The notes under the pieces: generated by a model | What the model saw: only the letters and a program-made list of their open reading frames with translations | Told to the model about the DNA's origin: nothing | The model's database searches: none | Translations under genes and position numbers: made by a program | Part shown: piece after piece, positions 34,417 through 43,135 of the stretch | Layout of the letters: each line of letters starts with the position of its first letter | Position numbering within the stretch: position 1 is the first letter of the stretch | NCBI GenBank assembly: GCA_002470515.1 | Contig: DKML01000031.1 | Span: 186,001-250,000 of the forward strand | DNA length: 64,000 nucleotides | Source of the DNA: Proteobacteria bacterium UBA7415 | GTDB lineage: Bacteria > Pseudomonadota > Gammaproteobacteria > Arenicellales > Arenicellaceae | Direction: 5' to 3'

Positions 34417-35301
34417 ATGACAGTTCCTATAAATCAGATCATCGCATTCACCACGATTGCCCGTACGCGGAGTTTTGCCGAAGCTGCCGTACAGCTACAT
34501 CTATCTCAGCCAACACTGAGTATCGCAATAAAGAACCTTGAAGAAAACTTAGGGGGAAAGCTGCTGGCTCGCACTACAAGAGCTGTATCTCTGACCCCCG
34601 AAGGTAAAGCCTTTTACCCTGTAGCTCGACGACTACTTGCAGATTGGGAACAATCACTGCAAGACGTACGCAATCATTTTCAATTACGCAGAGGCAAGCT
34701 TGATTTAGCAGCGATGCCGACTTACACGATAAACTTACTGCCTAAAATTCTTGCTGACTTCCACCAACAACACCCAAGCATAAACGTCACGATCCACGAC
34801 GTTATTGCTGAAAATGTTGTAGACATGGTAAGAGAGGGACGGTGTGAACTCGGTGTTACCTTCGAGCCTTCTGACGCGCCCGAACTCATTTTTGAGCCTC
34901 TCTTTATCGACCGCTTTATGGCAATCCTTCCCGCTAATCACAAACTGCTGAGTAAGCAAAGTTTAGAGTGGGTAGATATTCTTGAATATCCCCACATAAG
35001 TTTGCAGCACCCTGCAGGAACTCGTTTACTTATTGACCGGGCTCTTGCAAGTGAGAAACTGGTCCTGAAACCTGATTTCGAATCTCATCAATTGATCAGC
35101 ATCGGCCAGATGGTGAACGCAGGTCTTGGCTTAAGTGTGGTGCCTAGCACTAGTCGGGCACAGATGGAGCAAATGGGCCTGCAGTGCAGACCAATCTCTT
35201 GCCCAGAAATAACTCACCAAGTAGGAATAGTCACACATCGTAAACAAGCACTATCTAGTGCTGCGCAAGGCATGAAGGGGTTTATACAAGGAGCAAGGTA
35301 G
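34417..35301 (+). CDS. LysR-family transcriptional regulator
   Basis: 294 residues with the N-terminal helix-turn-helix at 1-60 (FAEAAVQLHLSQPTLSIAIKNLEENLGGKLLARTTRAVSLTPEG) and a periplasmic-binding-protein-like effector domain from about 90. The divergent position and the inverted repeat suggest that it regulates scoAB. The effector is unknown; acetoacetate or a related acid would make sense. Confidence 0.9.
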   Translation: MTVPINQIIAFTTIARTRSFAEAAVQLHLSQPTLSIAIKNLEENLGGKLLARTTRAVSLTPEGKAFYPVARRLLADWEQSLQDVRNHFQLRRGKLDLAAMPTYTINLLPKILADFHQQHPSINVTIHDVIAENVVDMVREGRCELGVTFEPSDAPELIFEPLFIDRFMAILPANHKLLSKQSLEWVDILEYPHISLQHPAGTRLLIDRALASEKLVLKPDFESHQLISIGQMVNAGLGLSVVPSTSRAQMEQMGLQCRPISCPEITHQVGIVTHRKQALSSAAQGMKGFIQGAR

Positions 35302-35503
35302 CCGAAAACATCACGAATCGGTTCAAAAATATTTCTAGCACAGAGCAACATCTCATTGAGAGTTCGACTTAAATGGGTTCACTAGTAATGAATCCTTATT
35401 GGATTTTTGGCGGTAATTCGTTGACTGCTAGCGTTCGATGCGGCAAATTGAGCAAAGAAACAAACAAAGTTTGCGCTAAAGACTAATTTTGAAATAACGA
35501 TCT

Positions 35504-35914
35504 ATGAGCAACGTTGGCCCTACCAGAAAGCAGTTCGAAAAATTTAAGAACCTTCCCCGTGATACTCCAATCATGATGCTCAACTTGATCAAGTTAAATA
35601 AACGAGCTCGGTACGAAGACGGACGCAAAGCCACTGGGGAGGAAGCCTACGCCACCTATAATGAAGAAAGTTCTCCAATAGTAGCAAGCGTTGGTGGCAC
35701 TATTATTTGGCGCGGCAAACCTGAGTCAGTACTCATTGGTCCCCAAGACGAACGTTGGGACCTTGCATTTATTTCGCACTTTCCAAATTCTAAAGCTTTC
35801 TTGGATATGGTGACGGAACCTGCATATCAAGCAATCGCCTTCCACCGCCAAGCAGCTGTTAAAGACAGCCGTTTAATTCGCATGGGCGAAACTGAAGCTG
35901 GTATAAGTTTCTAG
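35504..35914 (+). CDS. DUF1330 family protein, copy 1
   Basis: 136 residues of the DUF1330 group (dimeric alpha+beta barrel fold), with PIMMLNLIKLNKRARY, GRKATGEEAY, WRGKPE and a conserved FHRQAAVKDSRLIRMGETEAG tail. No enzyme activity is established for the family. It is about 75 percent identical to the next gene (34 differences in 136 positions by hand alignment), so the pair arose by tandem duplication. Confidence 0.8.
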   Translation: MSNVGPTRKQFEKFKNLPRDTPIMMLNLIKLNKRARYEDGRKATGEEAYATYNEESSPIVASVGGTIIWRGKPESVLIGPQDERWDLAFISHFPNSKAFLDMVTEPAYQAIAFHRQAAVKDSRLIRMGETEAGISF

Positions 35915-36073
35915 CAAAGCAAACTCGCGGCTCTTTCCTTACCCTCAGTTCTATATCCCGAGTCCGCTATGCGCGTTTAGTCATTCGCACTCATCTATGC
36001 CAAAATACTTGCGCATTACACGTTTATTCCCCTTCAAGAAACAACACTTAACACCCGATCAGTAAGGATACCT

Positions 36074-36484
36074 ATGAGTAATATCGACCCGACTAGAGAA
36101 CAATTCGAAGCATTTAAAGATTTGCCTCGTGACACCCCAATCATGATGCTCAATCTAATTTCGCTACATGATAAAGCCCACTATGCGGATGGACGAAAAG
36201 CAACAGGCGCTGAAGCCTATGCCGCATATGGTCAAGAAAGCGGTTCGATCTTTGCCGATGTTGGTGGCTCCATTCTCTGGCGTGGCAAACCGGAATGCGT
36301 GTTAATTGGCCCTGCGACCGAACACTGGGATGTTGCGTTTATTGCACACTATCCAAACGCTAAAGCTTTTTTAGCTATGGTGACCAATCCTGACTATCAA
36401 GCGATAGTGTTTCATCGCCAAGCCGCCGTTAAAGACAGCCGATTAATTCGTATGGGCGAAACCGAAGCGGGCGTCAGTTTTTAA
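36074..36484 (+). CDS. DUF1330 family protein, copy 2
   Basis: 136 residues, the same length as copy 1 and colinear with it without gaps. An AAGGA ribosome-binding site precedes the ATG. The C-terminal 20 residues are almost unchanged between copies, while the segment at residues 50-65 differs most. It lies 159 bp after copy 1 and converges with caiD. Function unknown. Confidence 0.8.
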   Translation: MSNIDPTREQFEAFKDLPRDTPIMMLNLISLHDKAHYADGRKATGAEAYAAYGQESGSIFADVGGSILWRGKPECVLIGPATEHWDVAFIAHYPNAKAFLAMVTNPDYQAIVFHRQAAVKDSRLIRMGETEAGVSF

Positions 36485-36529
36485 TTGGCTAATGAGCAAT
36501 CATTGTCCTACCCCAGGACCAAGAATTAA

Positions 36530-37312
36530 CTAGCGACCCTTCCAGACTGGGTCGCGTTTTTCTGCAAAGGCTTTAAAACCTTCATGCATATCCTCGCTGG
36601 AATACAACTTGTCTACCGTTTCTAGCTGGCGTGTCGTCACACGGTTCAGCGCATCTTGGAAATTAGAGTCTTCGGCATCTCGAACCACTTCTTTGATTGC
36701 CGCCATCACAAGAGGTGGGCCTGCTGCAATATGATCAGCAAGCTCACGCGCCTTGGTTAACAACTCATCGGCAGGGTGAATTTGATTCACAAAACCCCAA
36801 CGATGCGCTTCTTGTGCATCTAACCAACGCCCCGTTAATAGCATTTCCATGGCGATATGATACGGAATTCGTTTTGGCAACTTGATAGATGCCGCATCAG
36901 CTACTGTACCCGATCGGATTTCGGGTAAGGCAAACGTCGCGTGTTCGGCCGCCAGAATAATATCTGTAGATAACGCTATCTCTAAACCGCCACCACAGCA
37001 GATACCGTTAATAGCACTGATTACAGGTTTATTTAGACGTGGCAATTCTTGCAAGCCACCAAATCCGCCAACGCCATAATCACCATCTACTTCGTCACCG
37101 TCTGCCGCCGCTTTTAGATCCCAACCCGGACAAAAGAACTTTTCTCCTGCGGCTGTCAATAAGGCAACTCGTAAATCAGGATCGTCGCGGAACGCCGCAA
37201 AGACTTCGCCTAACTCACGACTGGTTTTCAAATCGACTGCATTCGCTTTGGGTCGATCCAAAGTAACTTCGAGCACATTACCGCGACGTTCTGTTTTAAC
37301 TGATGTAGACAT
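36530..37312 (-). CDS. caiD: Crotonobetainyl-CoA hydratase-like enoyl-CoA hydratase
   Basis: 260 residues of the crotonase family. It matches E. coli CaiD in position-specific features: LDRPKANAVD, FFCPGWDLKAAA, catalytic Glu111 (GGGLE) and Glu131 (ALPE), and the C-terminal AFAEKRDPVWKGR. CaiD adds water to crotonobetainyl-CoA to give carnitinyl-CoA. It is the last gene of a five-gene minus-strand operon with cdhC, the carnitine dehydrogenase fusion, an acyl-CoA dehydrogenase and a CoA ligase. That layout fits CoA-dependent conversion of gamma-butyrobetaine to carnitine, as in the Sinorhizobium bco system. Confidence 0.9.
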   Translation of the reverse strand: MSTSVKTERRGNVLEVTLDRPKANAVDLKTSRELGEVFAAFRDDPDLRVALLTAAGEKFFCPGWDLKAAADGDEVDGDYGVGGFGGLQELPRLNKPVISAINGICCGGGLEIALSTDIILAAEHATFALPEIRSGTVADAASIKLPKRIPYHIAMEMLLTGRWLDAQEAHRWGFVNQIHPADELLTKARELADHIAAGPPLVMAAIKEVVRDAEDSNFQDALNRVTTRQLETVDKLYSSEDMHEGFKAFAEKRDPVWKGR

Positions 37313-37345
37313 TCGATATTCCTCTCAATTTCCTAATTAGATTGT

Positions 37346-39466
37346 TCAAACAAACTCAATAAGCGCATCAACCGCAAACACAGCGGTGGGGGTAACCATA
37401 AGCGGGTTAACGTCAAGACTTAGAAGGCCCTCTCCCTGATCAACCACATACGCATCAATGGCCATAATGGCAGCCACCACTAAATCCATATTCGCTGCAG
37501 GCCTGCCTCGGTAACCCTTGAGTAAAGGCGCAAGCTTTAGCTCAGATAATGCTTTGTACACTGCGTTAGCAGTCGTTGGTAATAATAGATGCGTTACATC
37601 TTTGATAAGTTCAGCATAAATTCCACCCGAGCCTAGCGTCAACAGCATCAACCCAGACGCGTCGCGACTGACGCCAACAATTAATTCGGCAATGGGTGAT
37701 TCAATTTGCTGCTCCAGCAGTATCTGAGTCTCCCGCCCTTGATTCAACTCTTGCTGCTGCAGGTCATGTGGACTAAGCGACGCTGCAACTTGCATTAAGT
37801 CCTCAAAGGCAAATTCTAGTTCTGCTTCTGTGCGTAAATTTAACCGTACGCCGCCAATCTCGGTTTTATGCGCGACACCTAAGACTTTGAGCACCCAACT
37901 ATGCTCTTTATTTTTCGTTACTTGCTGGAGTTCAGTCAATGTGGAGACAACGGCACTAAATGGGATCGCCAAACCATAAGACTTTAAGACTTTTTTTGCC
38001 GAAACTTCATCTAATAATTTCGAAGTGGCCGTCGAAACAGACGCAGACAACATGGGTATGACGGAATCAACGAACCCTTTTTGACCCGCTCGAATTGAAG
38101 CATCAATTGCAGCGATCGCCGTTTCCACACCATGCAAAGTAATCACGTCCGCACACCTGAATTTATCGATAACATCTGCTGATAGATTTTCTGGTAGCAG
38201 TCCAATAACCGCAATGGTAGGTCTGATGCCTCGCTCGGCTAACGCTACAGCGCAATTACAGATTGCCTCGATAGCACAGTCATGGCCAGATGGGTCGCAG
38301 CGATCAGCTCTGGGAATATCCAATACAAACACATGCAGGTCAAATGGCGCAGCCACAATTGCTGAAAAACAGTCCGTCATGGTTGGAACATCACCCCAAA
38401 TGTAGGTGTGATAGTCAAGCGGGTTTGCTACCGTTACTCTCAGGCCAAGAATCTTACGTAGCACACTTGTGGTTGCCGGTGAAAAGTCAGGATACTGTAG
38501 CTCACTGCCCTCGGCTAAATCCGACATCAAACCGGCTTCTCCTCCCGAACAGCTCACAGACGCAATCGCAGACCCAGTCAATGGACCCAAGTGATCCAAG
38601 AGCTTTAATGTTTCTAGAAACACACTAATCGTGCTGACTTCAACAATACCCAGGCGAACTAGCAATGCACTTGACGCAGCAGCTCCTCCAGCCATTGATG
38701 CCGTATGGGTAAAAGTTGCCACTTGCGCTTTCTGAGTTTTACCCACCTTTAACACAACAATACTCTTACCCGCCTCGCGGGCTCTGAGCGCCGAATGACA
38801 AAAACGTTCTATATCCCCAAAACCCTCAAGGTATAAACCAATGGCACTTACTCTTGGGTCTGCGACTAGGGCATCAACTAAATCACAGACCTGCGTTTGT
38901 GCCTGATTACCTAGGGTAACTAGGTAGGCTAAATTGAGCCCTCGCTGTTGCATCGTCATGTTAATGGCTACGTTGCTGGACTGCGCCACTATCGCCACCC
39001 CGCCATCAACGGTAACACCGCCATGCTGATCTGGCCAAACGACGGCATTATCGACGTAATTGATAAAGCCATAACAGTTCGGGCCGAGTATCGGCATATC
39101 CCCCGCAGCAGTCACTAACTGCGTTTGAAGTAATTCGCCATCGTCGAGATCACTCTCTCGAAAACCCGAGGCAAAGCAAACCGCTCCGCCAGCACCTGCG
39201 TTGGCAAGTTCACGCACAACAGCAACGCTGGCGCTCCGATTAAGCCCTATAAAACTAGCATCTGGAGCAAACGGAAGTTGCTGTATCGTCTTTACGCACG
39301 CGATACCAGCGAGCGTGTCTCTGTGGGGATGTACCGCGAATATCTGGCCGCTGTAATTGCTCTTAGTTAACTGTTTAGCGACGTTTTCCGCCCAGTCACT
39401 GCCAAACAGGCAGATTGAACGCGGACTCAGTAAGCGTTGTAGCTTAGAGTGCATGCGCTTCAGCAT
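37346..39466 (-). CDS. ADP-forming acyl-CoA synthetase (acetate-CoA ligase family), fused alpha and beta domains
   Basis: 706 residues. A CoA-binding Rossmann domain (about 10-140) and a ligase domain are followed from about 470 by an ATP-grasp domain (KVLGVAHKTEIGGVRLNL, LLTLGSGGIYAELIKDV). His254 in THTASMAGG matches the phospho-histidine of ADP-forming acetyl-CoA synthetases, so it should be catalytic and not a lysine acetyltransferase. By position between acyl-CoA dehydrogenase and caiD it probably loads CoA on gamma-butyrobetaine or carnitine, replacing CaiC. The ATG at 39466 is chosen over a TTG. Confidence 0.85.
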   Translation of the reverse strand: MLKRMHSKLQRLLSPRSICLFGSDWAENVAKQLTKSNYSGQIFAVHPHRDTLAGIACVKTIQQLPFAPDASFIGLNRSASVAVVRELANAGAGGAVCFASGFRESDLDDGELLQTQLVTAAGDMPILGPNCYGFINYVDNAVVWPDQHGGVTVDGGVAIVAQSSNVAINMTMQQRGLNLAYLVTLGNQAQTQVCDLVDALVADPRVSAIGLYLEGFGDIERFCHSALRAREAGKSIVVLKVGKTQKAQVATFTHTASMAGGAAASSALLVRLGIVEVSTISVFLETLKLLDHLGPLTGSAIASVSCSGGEAGLMSDLAEGSELQYPDFSPATTSVLRKILGLRVTVANPLDYHTYIWGDVPTMTDCFSAIVAAPFDLHVFVLDIPRADRCDPSGHDCAIEAICNCAVALAERGIRPTIAVIGLLPENLSADVIDKFRCADVITLHGVETAIAAIDASIRAGQKGFVDSVIPMLSASVSTATSKLLDEVSAKKVLKSYGLAIPFSAVVSTLTELQQVTKNKEHSWVLKVLGVAHKTEIGGVRLNLRTEAELEFAFEDLMQVAASLSPHDLQQQELNQGRETQILLEQQIESPIAELIVGVSRDASGLMLLTLGSGGIYAELIKDVTHLLLPTTANAVYKALSELKLAPLLKGYRGRPAANMDLVVAAIMAIDAYVVDQGEGLLSLDVNPLMVTPTAVFAVDALIEFV

Positions 39467-39486
39467 CAATCAGTAGATCTGCCAAC

Positions 39487-40650
39487 TTAGGCCCCATACG
39501 GCCGCAGTAAGCTACGAGAAATAATGTGTCTCTGGATCTCAGAGGTTCCTTCCCATATTCGTTCAATGCGGGCGTCTCGCCATATTCGCTCAAGCGGTAA
39601 CTCTGACATCAAGCCCATACCACCAAAAATCTGAATGGCTTCGTCTGCGACCATTGCTAACATCTCGGTAGCCTTTAACTTAGCCATCGCCATATCGGCA
39701 TCAGTGCAACGACCCGAGTCGTAATCACTGCCTGCTGACCACACTAATAGCTCGGCCGCTTTTAACTCGGTAGCCATGTCCGCCAACTTAAATGAGACAC
39801 CTTGGAATTTACCAATCTTCTGGCCGAATTGTTCGCGCTCAGCGGCATACTCAACCGCCAATTTAAAGGCTCGATCAGCCCGCCCTAAGCAAGTCGCTGC
39901 CACTTGCAAACGGGTAGCACCTAACCAATCGTTAGCGACTTCGAAGCCCTTGTGTAGCTCACCCAACATGGCCTCTTTAGGGACGCGGCAATCATTAAAC
40001 GATAATGTTGCGTTGGTGTAGCCACGATGAGACACATTGTCATAGCCCGCTGTAATGTCTAGCCCTGGATTGTCGTGGTCGACAAAAAAAGCCGAGATCA
40101 GTTTCTTTTTACCTCTAGGAGTATCTTGTTCGCCTGTCGCCATAAAAGCGATGGTAAAGTCGGCTTCCGCTGCATGGCTAATAAAGTGCTTTGTGCCATT
40201 CAAAATCCAGTCGTCGCCGTCAGCAACCGCCGTTGCTTTCATGCCGCGCAGATCGGAACCTGCACCGGGTTCGGTCATGGCCAAACAATCCGACTTTTCT
40301 CCGCGCACGCAAGGCTCAAGGTATTTCTGGCGTTGCTCTGGTGTTCCAGCACACAGAATATTGGAAGGCCGAGCAACGCAGTTCCAATGCAGTGCATAGT
40401 TGGCACGCCCGAGTTCTTTCTCGTACAACAACCAAGTGAGCGTATCCAATCCGCCACCGCCAAACTCCTCTGGAATATTGGCTGCATACAGCCCTGCCGC
40501 TAAGGCTTTGGCTTTCACTTCGTCTGCAACTTCTTTACGCAATATACCGGTTTTCTCTATTTCCTGTTCGAGCGGATAAAGTTCTTTTTCTACAAATGCT
40601 CTGGTCGTATCCACGATCATTTGCTGTTCTTCGTTTAGCTGAAAATTCAT
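39487..40650 (-). CDS. Acyl-CoA dehydrogenase, probably gamma-butyrobetainyl-CoA dehydrogenase
   Basis: 387 residues of the FAD acyl-CoA dehydrogenase family with the signatures AMTEPGAGSDL (near 137) and RIWEGTSEIQRH, whose Glu367 is the catalytic base. The best-supported role comes from context. It lies 17-21 bp before the CoA ligase gene and in one operon with caiD and carnitine dehydrogenase, so it should oxidise gamma-butyrobetainyl-CoA to crotonobetainyl-CoA. It is not closely like E. coli CaiA. A different short-chain substrate cannot be excluded. Confidence 0.85.
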   Translation of the reverse strand: MNFQLNEEQQMIVDTTRAFVEKELYPLEQEIEKTGILRKEVADEVKAKALAAGLYAANIPEEFGGGGLDTLTWLLYEKELGRANYALHWNCVARPSNILCAGTPEQRQKYLEPCVRGEKSDCLAMTEPGAGSDLRGMKATAVADGDDWILNGTKHFISHAAEADFTIAFMATGEQDTPRGKKKLISAFFVDHDNPGLDITAGYDNVSHRGYTNATLSFNDCRVPKEAMLGELHKGFEVANDWLGATRLQVAATCLGRADRAFKLAVEYAAEREQFGQKIGKFQGVSFKLADMATELKAAELLVWSAGSDYDSGRCTDADMAMAKLKATEMLAMVADEAIQIFGGMGLMSELPLERIWRDARIERIWEGTSEIQRHIISRSLLRPYGA

Positions 40651-40708
40651 AGTTGCTTCAAGTTCCCGTACGTCCTGCAGACCTTAATGTGTTTAGTGAT
40701 AGATAGAG

Positions 40709-42115
40709 CTAACCTAGCGCTTTCTGCTGCTCGGCTACGGCCACCAGCTTTTCCGCTAGGTCAGCGCGTGGCGGACAAGACTTTCGTTGGTTTAAATCAA
40801 CGTGCAACATAAATTGTTCGCCGCTGCACAATAGGCGGCCGTCAGCGTGATTCATCTCATGATAGAGCTGTACTTTCTTGCCTTCGCATAACAGCACTTT
40901 AGTATTGACTGATACTCGGTCACCTGCATGGCACTCCTCGATATAGCGAATGTGTGTATCCACTGTAAAGAAACTAAAGCCAGCTTTTATGTATTCAGCA
41001 TCGGCGCCAACCAGCTGCATAAAGGCATCTGCGGCATCTGAAAATACTTGCCCGTAACGCGCTTCGTTCATGTGGCCGTTATAGTCTGTCCAATCAGCAG
41101 GAATAGTCCGATTAACAGTTGCGATCATTTTGCTAAAATCCGGTTCAGGTCGATTACCAAACAACTTTTGGTCAAAGTCATTAAGTAGCTCACCCGCGCC
41201 CCAATTTTGGGTTTTAAGGCCACGCATCATCGCCACTAAGTTGTCGTCACGAATGCGTTCTAACTCGCGAATACTATGGTGACCTGATTGCGCATCCGAC
41301 TGATCTGCGATCATGGTCACTAGCTCATCAGTCAATTCTGGGACGTCCATCAATTTGGTCCACGGCCACTCCAGGGCCGGACCGAACTGACCTATAAAAT
41401 GCGCCATTCCTGCTTCGCCACCCGCCACTCGATACGTTTCGAATAGACCCATTTGGGCCCAGCGCAGACCAAAGCCGTAGCGGATCGCGTCGTCAATTTC
41501 TTGGGTTGTCGCTATCCCATCCTTGATCAACCACAAGCCTTCTCGCCACACCGCTTCTAAGAAGCGATCTGCAATATGCGCGTCTATTTCCTTTCGCACT
41601 AGTAGCGGAAACATACCCAAGCCATCCAAAATGGCTTTTGCATTTAGACAGGTTGCGTTGTCACCGACTAACTCAACCAGTGGAATTAGGTAAACAGGAT
41701 TAAAGGGGTGAGCAACAATGATTTGTTCTGGCCTAGTTGCTCCGTCATTTAACTCGCTCGGTTTAAAACCAGAAGTAGATGAACTGATAACGGTGGTGTC
41801 CAAACAATTGGCTTGCACTTCAGTTAATACAGTCTGCTTAAGATCTAGGCGCTCAGGCACACACTCTGAAACCCATGCAACATTGTTGACCGCCTCGGCG
41901 AGTGTTTTACAAAATTGTATTTCCCCTTCCTCTGGTAAGGCTTGCTCGTACAAGGCTGGCAAAGAATGGCGAGCGTTGGTCAATACCGCTTCGACTTTAC
42001 GTGCGGCTTCTGGGTCTGGGTCATAGACATTTACATTCCAGCCCATGAGTGCAAAACGCGCAACCCAACCACCGCCAATGACACCGCCACCCAATACTGC
42101 TGCTGTCTGCTTCAT
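40709..42115 (-). CDS. cdhAB: L-carnitine 3-dehydrogenase fused to betainyl-CoA thioesterase
   Basis: 468 residues with two activities. Residues 1-320 are a 3-hydroxyacyl-CoA-dehydrogenase-like NAD enzyme (AVLGGGVIGGGWVARFA, IIVAHPFNPVYLIPLVELVG) that oxidises carnitine to 3-dehydrocarnitine. Residues 335-460 are a hotdog thioesterase (DWTDYNGHMNEARY, FTVDTHIRYIEEC) that frees betaine from betainyl-CoA. In Pseudomonas these are separate CdhA and CdhB; a fused form is known in Sinorhizobium. It starts 16 bp after cdhC. Confidence 0.93.
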   Translation of the reverse strand: MKQTAAVLGGGVIGGGWVARFALMGWNVNVYDPDPEAARKVEAVLTNARHSLPALYEQALPEEGEIQFCKTLAEAVNNVAWVSECVPERLDLKQTVLTEVQANCLDTTVISSSTSGFKPSELNDGATRPEQIIVAHPFNPVYLIPLVELVGDNATCLNAKAILDGLGMFPLLVRKEIDAHIADRFLEAVWREGLWLIKDGIATTQEIDDAIRYGFGLRWAQMGLFETYRVAGGEAGMAHFIGQFGPALEWPWTKLMDVPELTDELVTMIADQSDAQSGHHSIRELERIRDDNLVAMMRGLKTQNWGAGELLNDFDQKLFGNRPEPDFSKMIATVNRTIPADWTDYNGHMNEARYGQVFSDAADAFMQLVGADAEYIKAGFSFFTVDTHIRYIEECHAGDRVSVNTKVLLCEGKKVQLYHEMNHADGRLLCSGEQFMLHVDLNQRKSCPPRADLAEKLVAVAEQQKALG

Positions 42116-42131
42116 AGTATTAACCCTGAGC

Positions 42132-43040
42132 TTACGCTGGATTTCGTTTAGTCAAACCCAACTTTTCTCGCACCTGTTGTGGCGTGAGTAGAGTCGAGCC
42201 CATTGCTTCGATGATGACGCGTGCGCGTGCTACAAGATCTTCATTCTTTGCAAGCACGCCTTTCTCTAACCATAGGTTGTCTTCCAAACCCACTCGCACA
42301 TTGCCACCGGCAAGAACCGCTGCGGCAACGAATGGCATTTGATGCTGCCCGATCGAAAAGGCCGACCAGTTCCAATCTTGTGGGATATTATTAACCATAG
42401 CCATAAACGTATTCATATCGTTAGGCGCGCCCCATGGGATGCCCATGCACAATTGCACCAAAGCCGGTGAATCGATTACTCCGCGCTCAGCCAAATCTTT
42501 GGCATACCAGAGGTGGCCTGTATCAAAGGCTTCGATCTCGGGTTTCACTCCAAGTTCAGTCATCATGCCGCCCATAGCATCCAACATGCCGGGCGTATTT
42601 GTCATCACATAATCAGCTTCGGCAAAGTTCATTGTTCCGCAATCCAAAGTGCATATCTCGGGCAAACACATTGCCACATGCTCCATACGCTCCTCGGCGC
42701 CAACCATGTCAGTACCCTCTATAAAGGGTAGGGGTTTCGACGGAGGTCCAAACACCAAGTCACCACCCATGCCTGCGGTTAGGTTTAGTACAACATCCGT
42801 TGCCGAGTCACGCACTCTCTCGGTGAGCTCTAGATACAACTTAGGGTCGCGCGAAGGTACGCCTGTTTCTGGATCACGCACATGGCAATGCACTACCGCC
42901 GCTCCTGCTTTAGCGGCCGCAATTGCGCTATTAGCAATCTGCTCTGGGGAACGAGGTACATGCGGACTGCGGTCTTGGCTACTGCCAGACCCTGTTACGG
43001 CACAGGTGATGAATACTTCTTTGTTGGCGTTTAAAGGCAT
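42132..43040 (-). CDS. cdhC: 3-dehydrocarnitine:acetyl-CoA C-acetyltransferase (BKACE family)
   Basis: 302 residues of the beta-keto acid cleavage enzyme family, with the zinc-binding HCHVRDPETG (His51, His53) and VVLNLTAGMGGD. It converts 3-dehydrocarnitine and acetyl-CoA to betainyl-CoA and acetoacetate. The ATG at 43040 has GGAG 8 nt upstream and is preferred to one 21 bp earlier. It is the first gene of the carnitine operon and divergent from the CdhR-like regulator; a TGGCA-N19-TGCCA element at 43078-43106 lies between them. Confidence 0.92.
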   Translation of the reverse strand: MPLNANKEVFITCAVTGSGSSQDRSPHVPRSPEQIANSAIAAAKAGAAVVHCHVRDPETGVPSRDPKLYLELTERVRDSATDVVLNLTAGMGGDLVFGPPSKPLPFIEGTDMVGAEERMEHVAMCLPEICTLDCGTMNFAEADYVMTNTPGMLDAMGGMMTELGVKPEIEAFDTGHLWYAKDLAERGVIDSPALVQLCMGIPWGAPNDMNTFMAMVNNIPQDWNWSAFSIGQHQMPFVAAAVLAGGNVRVGLEDNLWLEKGVLAKNEDLVARARVIIEAMGSTLLTPQQVREKLGLTKRNPA

Positions 43041-43135
43041 TACGCTGACTCCATTGATCATTTAATGACTCATATATTGGCAGAATCATCAAAAGCACAA
43101 TTGCCATAAATCGTATAAAAATATACATTATTCGT

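Noticed and set aside
37346..39466. Pat/PatZ-type protein lysine acetyltransferase
   Set aside because: The GNAT domain is absent and the phospho-histidine of the ligase family is kept, so an active CoA ligase is more likely.
39487..40650. Naming the acyl-CoA dehydrogenase caiA
   Set aside because: By eye its sequence is of the general acyl-CoA dehydrogenase type and not specially close to E. coli CaiA, and the aerobic context favours oxidation and not crotonobetainyl-CoA reduction.
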